Below are positions 6,481 through 7,607 of a stretch of 7,607 bases of DNA, one piece after another (within the stretch, counting starts at the first letter, position 1; each line of letters starts with the position of its first letter). Source of the DNA: Clostridia bacterium (GTDB lineage Bacteria; Bacillota; Clostridia; Oscillospirales; Acutalibacteraceae); contig JAKSQR010000071.1 in assembly GCA_024404065.1 (NCBI GenBank), positions 1 to 7,607 on the forward strand. The letters run 5' to 3'. The notes beneath the pieces are model-generated. The model saw only the letters and a list, made by a program, of their open reading frames with translations. It ran no database searches and was not told the origin of the DNA. The position numbers and the translations under genes are program-made.

Positions 6481-6529
6481 TAAACATAATGTAATGGTTT
6501 GTCAATATTTGTTTGTTATGGTACGGACT

Positions 6530-6566
6530 AAAAAGTGCCTGAATCTGTGTTTTGATTCAAGCACCT
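6530..6566 (-). terminator. Rho-independent terminator of the Fic gene
   Basis: On the minus strand, AGGTGCTTGAATC pairs with GATTCAGGCACTT through 13 positions including two G-U pairs. The stem spans 6533-6545 with 6554-6566, the loop is eight bases, and TTTTT follows. It begins six bases after the Fic stop codon and separates fic from the downstream oxidoreductase unit. Confidence 0.82.
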
Positions 6567-6572
6567 GAAGCC

Positions 6573-7463
6573 TCAATATTCAATTCTGAAGTAATCAAGA
6601 TATTTTTTGAATTTATCCTGAGCCGCAAGGCATGTGTCTGTAAGGAATCCTTTTTCGTTGTTCCATTCTTTAAGACCACGATAATAGAAAAGCTTCAACT
6701 CGTCATCAACAATAAATGGAACAATGTTATAACGAAGGCACTCCTTAAACATAAGCAGCCTTCCCACTCTGCCGTTACCATCCTGAAATGGATGAATACG
6801 CTCAAATGCAACATGAAATTCAATTATATCATCAAGAGTTTTGCACTTTTTTGAGTTGTAATTATCGAGTAAGCTGCGGATTTCCTGCTGAACATTTTCA
6901 GGCAATGTTGTATCCATTCCGCCTACCTCATTAGGCAGCTTTTTATATTCGCCAACTGCAAACCAGTCTTTTCTGCTGTCTGCAGTTCCTGATTTTAGAA
7001 TCTGATGCAGTTCTTTAATAAGGCTTTCGCTTATATTATAATTTGCAGAATCAATTATTTTGTCAATGCATCTGAAGTGATTAGCAGTTTCAATAATATC
7101 ATCAACATTTATTGCAGATTCATTTATTCCTATTGTATTGGTTTCGTAAATATAACGGGTCTGGTCGTGGGTGAGCCTGCTGCCCTCAATATGATTCGAG
7201 TTATACGTAAGCTCAATCTGAATTTTATGGTATATGCCACCTTTTCGGCTTTCATTTTTTTCCCGCTTCAGTATATCCAGAAAATGATTTGTGGGTTTTT
7301 GATTTAATCGTTCAGGCTTTAAAGCATCTTCAGGAATATTCCAGTTATTGCCGATAAGCACAGCACCTTTAACTCTGCCTTCGTTACAGTAATTACGAAC
7401 GCTTCGTTCTGAAATGCCCCATTTTTTAGCAATTTCAGCACTGCTTAAGTATTTTATATTCAT
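6573..7463 (-). CDS. Fic-domain AMP-transferase with N-terminal helix-turn-helix and N-terminal inhibitory motif
   Basis: A 296-residue cytoplasmic protein. Fic enzymes usually transfer AMP from ATP to a hydroxyl side chain of a target protein. Residues 4-48 look like a MerR/excisionase-type DNA-binding domain (SSAEIAKKWGISERSVRNYC, then GNNWNIPEDAL). Ser89-x3-Glu93-Gly94 matches the [S/T]xxxE[G/N] inhibitory helix, whose Glu blocks ATP; lying before the Fic core, it makes this a class II type. VGEYKKLPNEVGG (170-182) fits the target-binding flap. HPFQDGNGRVGR (224-235) is an intact catalytic motif with His224, Asp228, Asn230, Arg232 and Arg235. The start at 7463 has only a weak GGTGA four bases upstream. 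It is monocistronic with its own terminator and no separate antitoxin gene, as expected when inhibition is built in. The upstream region carries a large inverted repeat that the HTH domain might bind; this is inference. Target protein and physiological role are unknown. Confidence 0.93.
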   Translation of the reverse strand: MNIKYLSSAEIAKKWGISERSVRNYCNEGRVKGAVLIGNNWNIPEDALKPERLNQKPTNHFLDILKREKNESRKGGIYHKIQIELTYNSNHIEGSRLTHDQTRYIYETNTIGINESAINVDDIIETANHFRCIDKIIDSANYNISESLIKELHQILKSGTADSRKDWFAVGEYKKLPNEVGGMDTTLPENVQQEIRSLLDNYNSKKCKTLDDIIEFHVAFERIHPFQDGNGRVGRLLMFKECLRYNIVPFIVDDELKLFYYRGLKEWNNEKGFLTDTCLAAQDKFKKYLDYFRIEY

Positions 7464-7478
7464 ATTATCACCGAGGAT

Positions 7479-7507
7479 ATTATATCATTCTATCGGCAAA
7501 AAATCAA
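7479..7507 (-). promoter_or_regulatory. Proximal fic promoter
   Basis: TTGATT (7502-7507) and TATAAT (7479-7484) on the minus strand with a 17-base spacer. The predicted start near 7472 would leave a leader of only about ten bases with GGTGA at its very 5' end. The left arm of the inverted repeat fills most of the spacer and reaches into the -35 box, so a protein bound there would block polymerase. Confidence 0.68.
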
Positions 7508-7543
7508 TAAAATATTTCAAGAAATCCTATTTTTTGCCGATAG
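7490..7543. repeat. Perfect 15-base inverted repeat upstream of fic
   Basis: CTATCGGCAAAAAAT (7490-7504) is repeated exactly in reverse complement at 7529-7543, with a 24-base AT-rich spacer. Inside the spacer is a smaller ATTTC-AA-GAAAT dyad (7514-7525). The arms are 39 bases apart, close to four helical turns. One arm overlaps the proximal fic promoter and the other the expected start point of a second, upstream promoter. It could be a paired operator for the Fic HTH domain or another regulator, or a stem-loop at the 5' end of the longer fic mRNA. Perfect identity over 15 bases is well beyond what chance would give at this spacing, though the A/T tracts contribute six of them. Confidence 0.8.
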
Positions 7544-7546
7544 GCT

Positions 7547-7574
7547 ATAATACGGCGAAGCCCTTTGCTGTCAA
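7547..7574 (-). promoter_or_regulatory. Possible second, upstream fic promoter
   Basis: A perfect TTGACA (7569-7574) and TATTAT (7547-7552) on the minus strand with a 16-base spacer. Transcription would begin near 7540, inside the right arm of the inverted repeat, giving a leader of about 77 bases that starts with the hairpin. The same stretch holds TATAAT on the plus strand (7546-7551) but without a good -35 box. Confidence 0.5.
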
Positions 7575-7579
7575 GGGCT
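7559..7579. repeat. Short hairpin near the right edge
   Basis: AGCCCTT (7559-7565) and AAGGGCT (7573-7579) form a seven-base-pair stem with a seven-base loop. No U-tract follows on either strand, so it is not a terminator. It overlaps the TTGACA box of the upstream fic promoter and the AAGGG that could serve as ribosome binding site for the frame opening at 7581. Confidence 0.4.
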
Positions 7580-7580
7580 A

Positions 7581-7607
7581 ATGGCGATTTTGGGGCAAAA
7601 ACAAAAG
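7581..7607 (+). CDS. Possible start of a divergent gene running off the right edge
   Basis: An ATG at 7581 opens nine codons (MAILGQKQK) to the window end without a stop. AAGGG lies three bases upstream, a short spacing, and a plus-strand TATAAT lies at 7546-7551 without a convincing -35 box. Nine residues are too few to assign a family. It is listed because a divergent gene here would explain why the inverted repeat lies between two outward-facing -10 boxes. Confidence 0.2.

Noticed and set aside
6500..6505. TTGACA upstream of the Gfo/Idh/MocA gene as its -35 box
   Set aside because: It is 42 bases from the TATAAT; the TTGATA at 6475-6480 has the exact 17-base spacing.
7529..7551. GCCGATAG in both repeat arms resembles the -10 box of flagellar sigma-28 promoters
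   Set aside because: The only -35 match at the right spacing is TCAA on one strand and nothing convincing on the other, and both arms are explained as one inverted repeat next to ordinary TATAAT boxes.
1..7607. CRISPR array, insertion sequence, prophage or integrative element
   Set aside because: No regularly spaced direct repeats, transposase or integrase motifs, tRNA or target-site duplications were seen; the genes are intact metabolic enzymes with ordinary promoters.

Overview
The window looks like chromosomal DNA of an anaerobic, moderately AT-rich Gram-positive bacterium of the Clostridia type, possibly from the gut. The evidence is consensus sigma-A style promoters (TTGATT or TTGATA, 17-base spacer, TATAAT), AGGAGG-like ribosome binding sites, compact U-tailed hairpin terminators, and an oxygen-sensitive type of flavin/iron-sulfur ene-reductase. 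The taxonomy is inference. No rRNA, tRNA, CRISPR array or clear mobile element is visible.

Left part (1-2171, minus strand): a short-chain dehydrogenase/reductase (SDR) gene followed 54 bases later by a glycoside hydrolase family 2 gene, beta-galactosidase-like, that runs off the left edge. Both probably belong to one transcript starting near 2195. Centre (2323-4392, plus strand): a 689-residue ene-reductase of the 2,4-dienoyl-CoA reductase / Old Yellow Enzyme class, transcribed divergently from the SDR out of a 151-base control region with back-to-back promoters. An enone reductase facing a carbonyl/alcohol dehydrogenase suggests joint reduction of one unsaturated carbonyl substrate, which the sequence does not identify.

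Right-centre (4498-6418, minus strand): a Gfo/Idh/MocA-type NAD(P)-dependent oxidoreductase followed by an alpha/beta-hydrolase carboxylesterase with a hydrophobic N-terminus. Each has its own promoter and the pair ends at a strong terminator. This terminator and that of the ene-reductase stand back to back in the 105-base convergent gap at 4393-4497.

Right part (6573-7607): a Fic-domain AMP-transferase with an N-terminal helix-turn-helix domain and a built-in inhibitory motif, ended by its own terminator. Its upstream region holds the most striking non-coding structure of the window: a perfect 15-base inverted repeat with a 24-base spacer. The repeat overlaps one fic promoter and the likely start point of a second. 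This could be an autoregulatory operator or a 5'-terminal mRNA hairpin. A short open frame starting at 7581 leaves the window to the right.

All gene-free stretches are shorter than 160 bases. Most of the window is ordinary enzyme coding. The points worth a second look are the fic control region, the SDR/ene-reductase pair and the unusual insertion in the ene-reductase.
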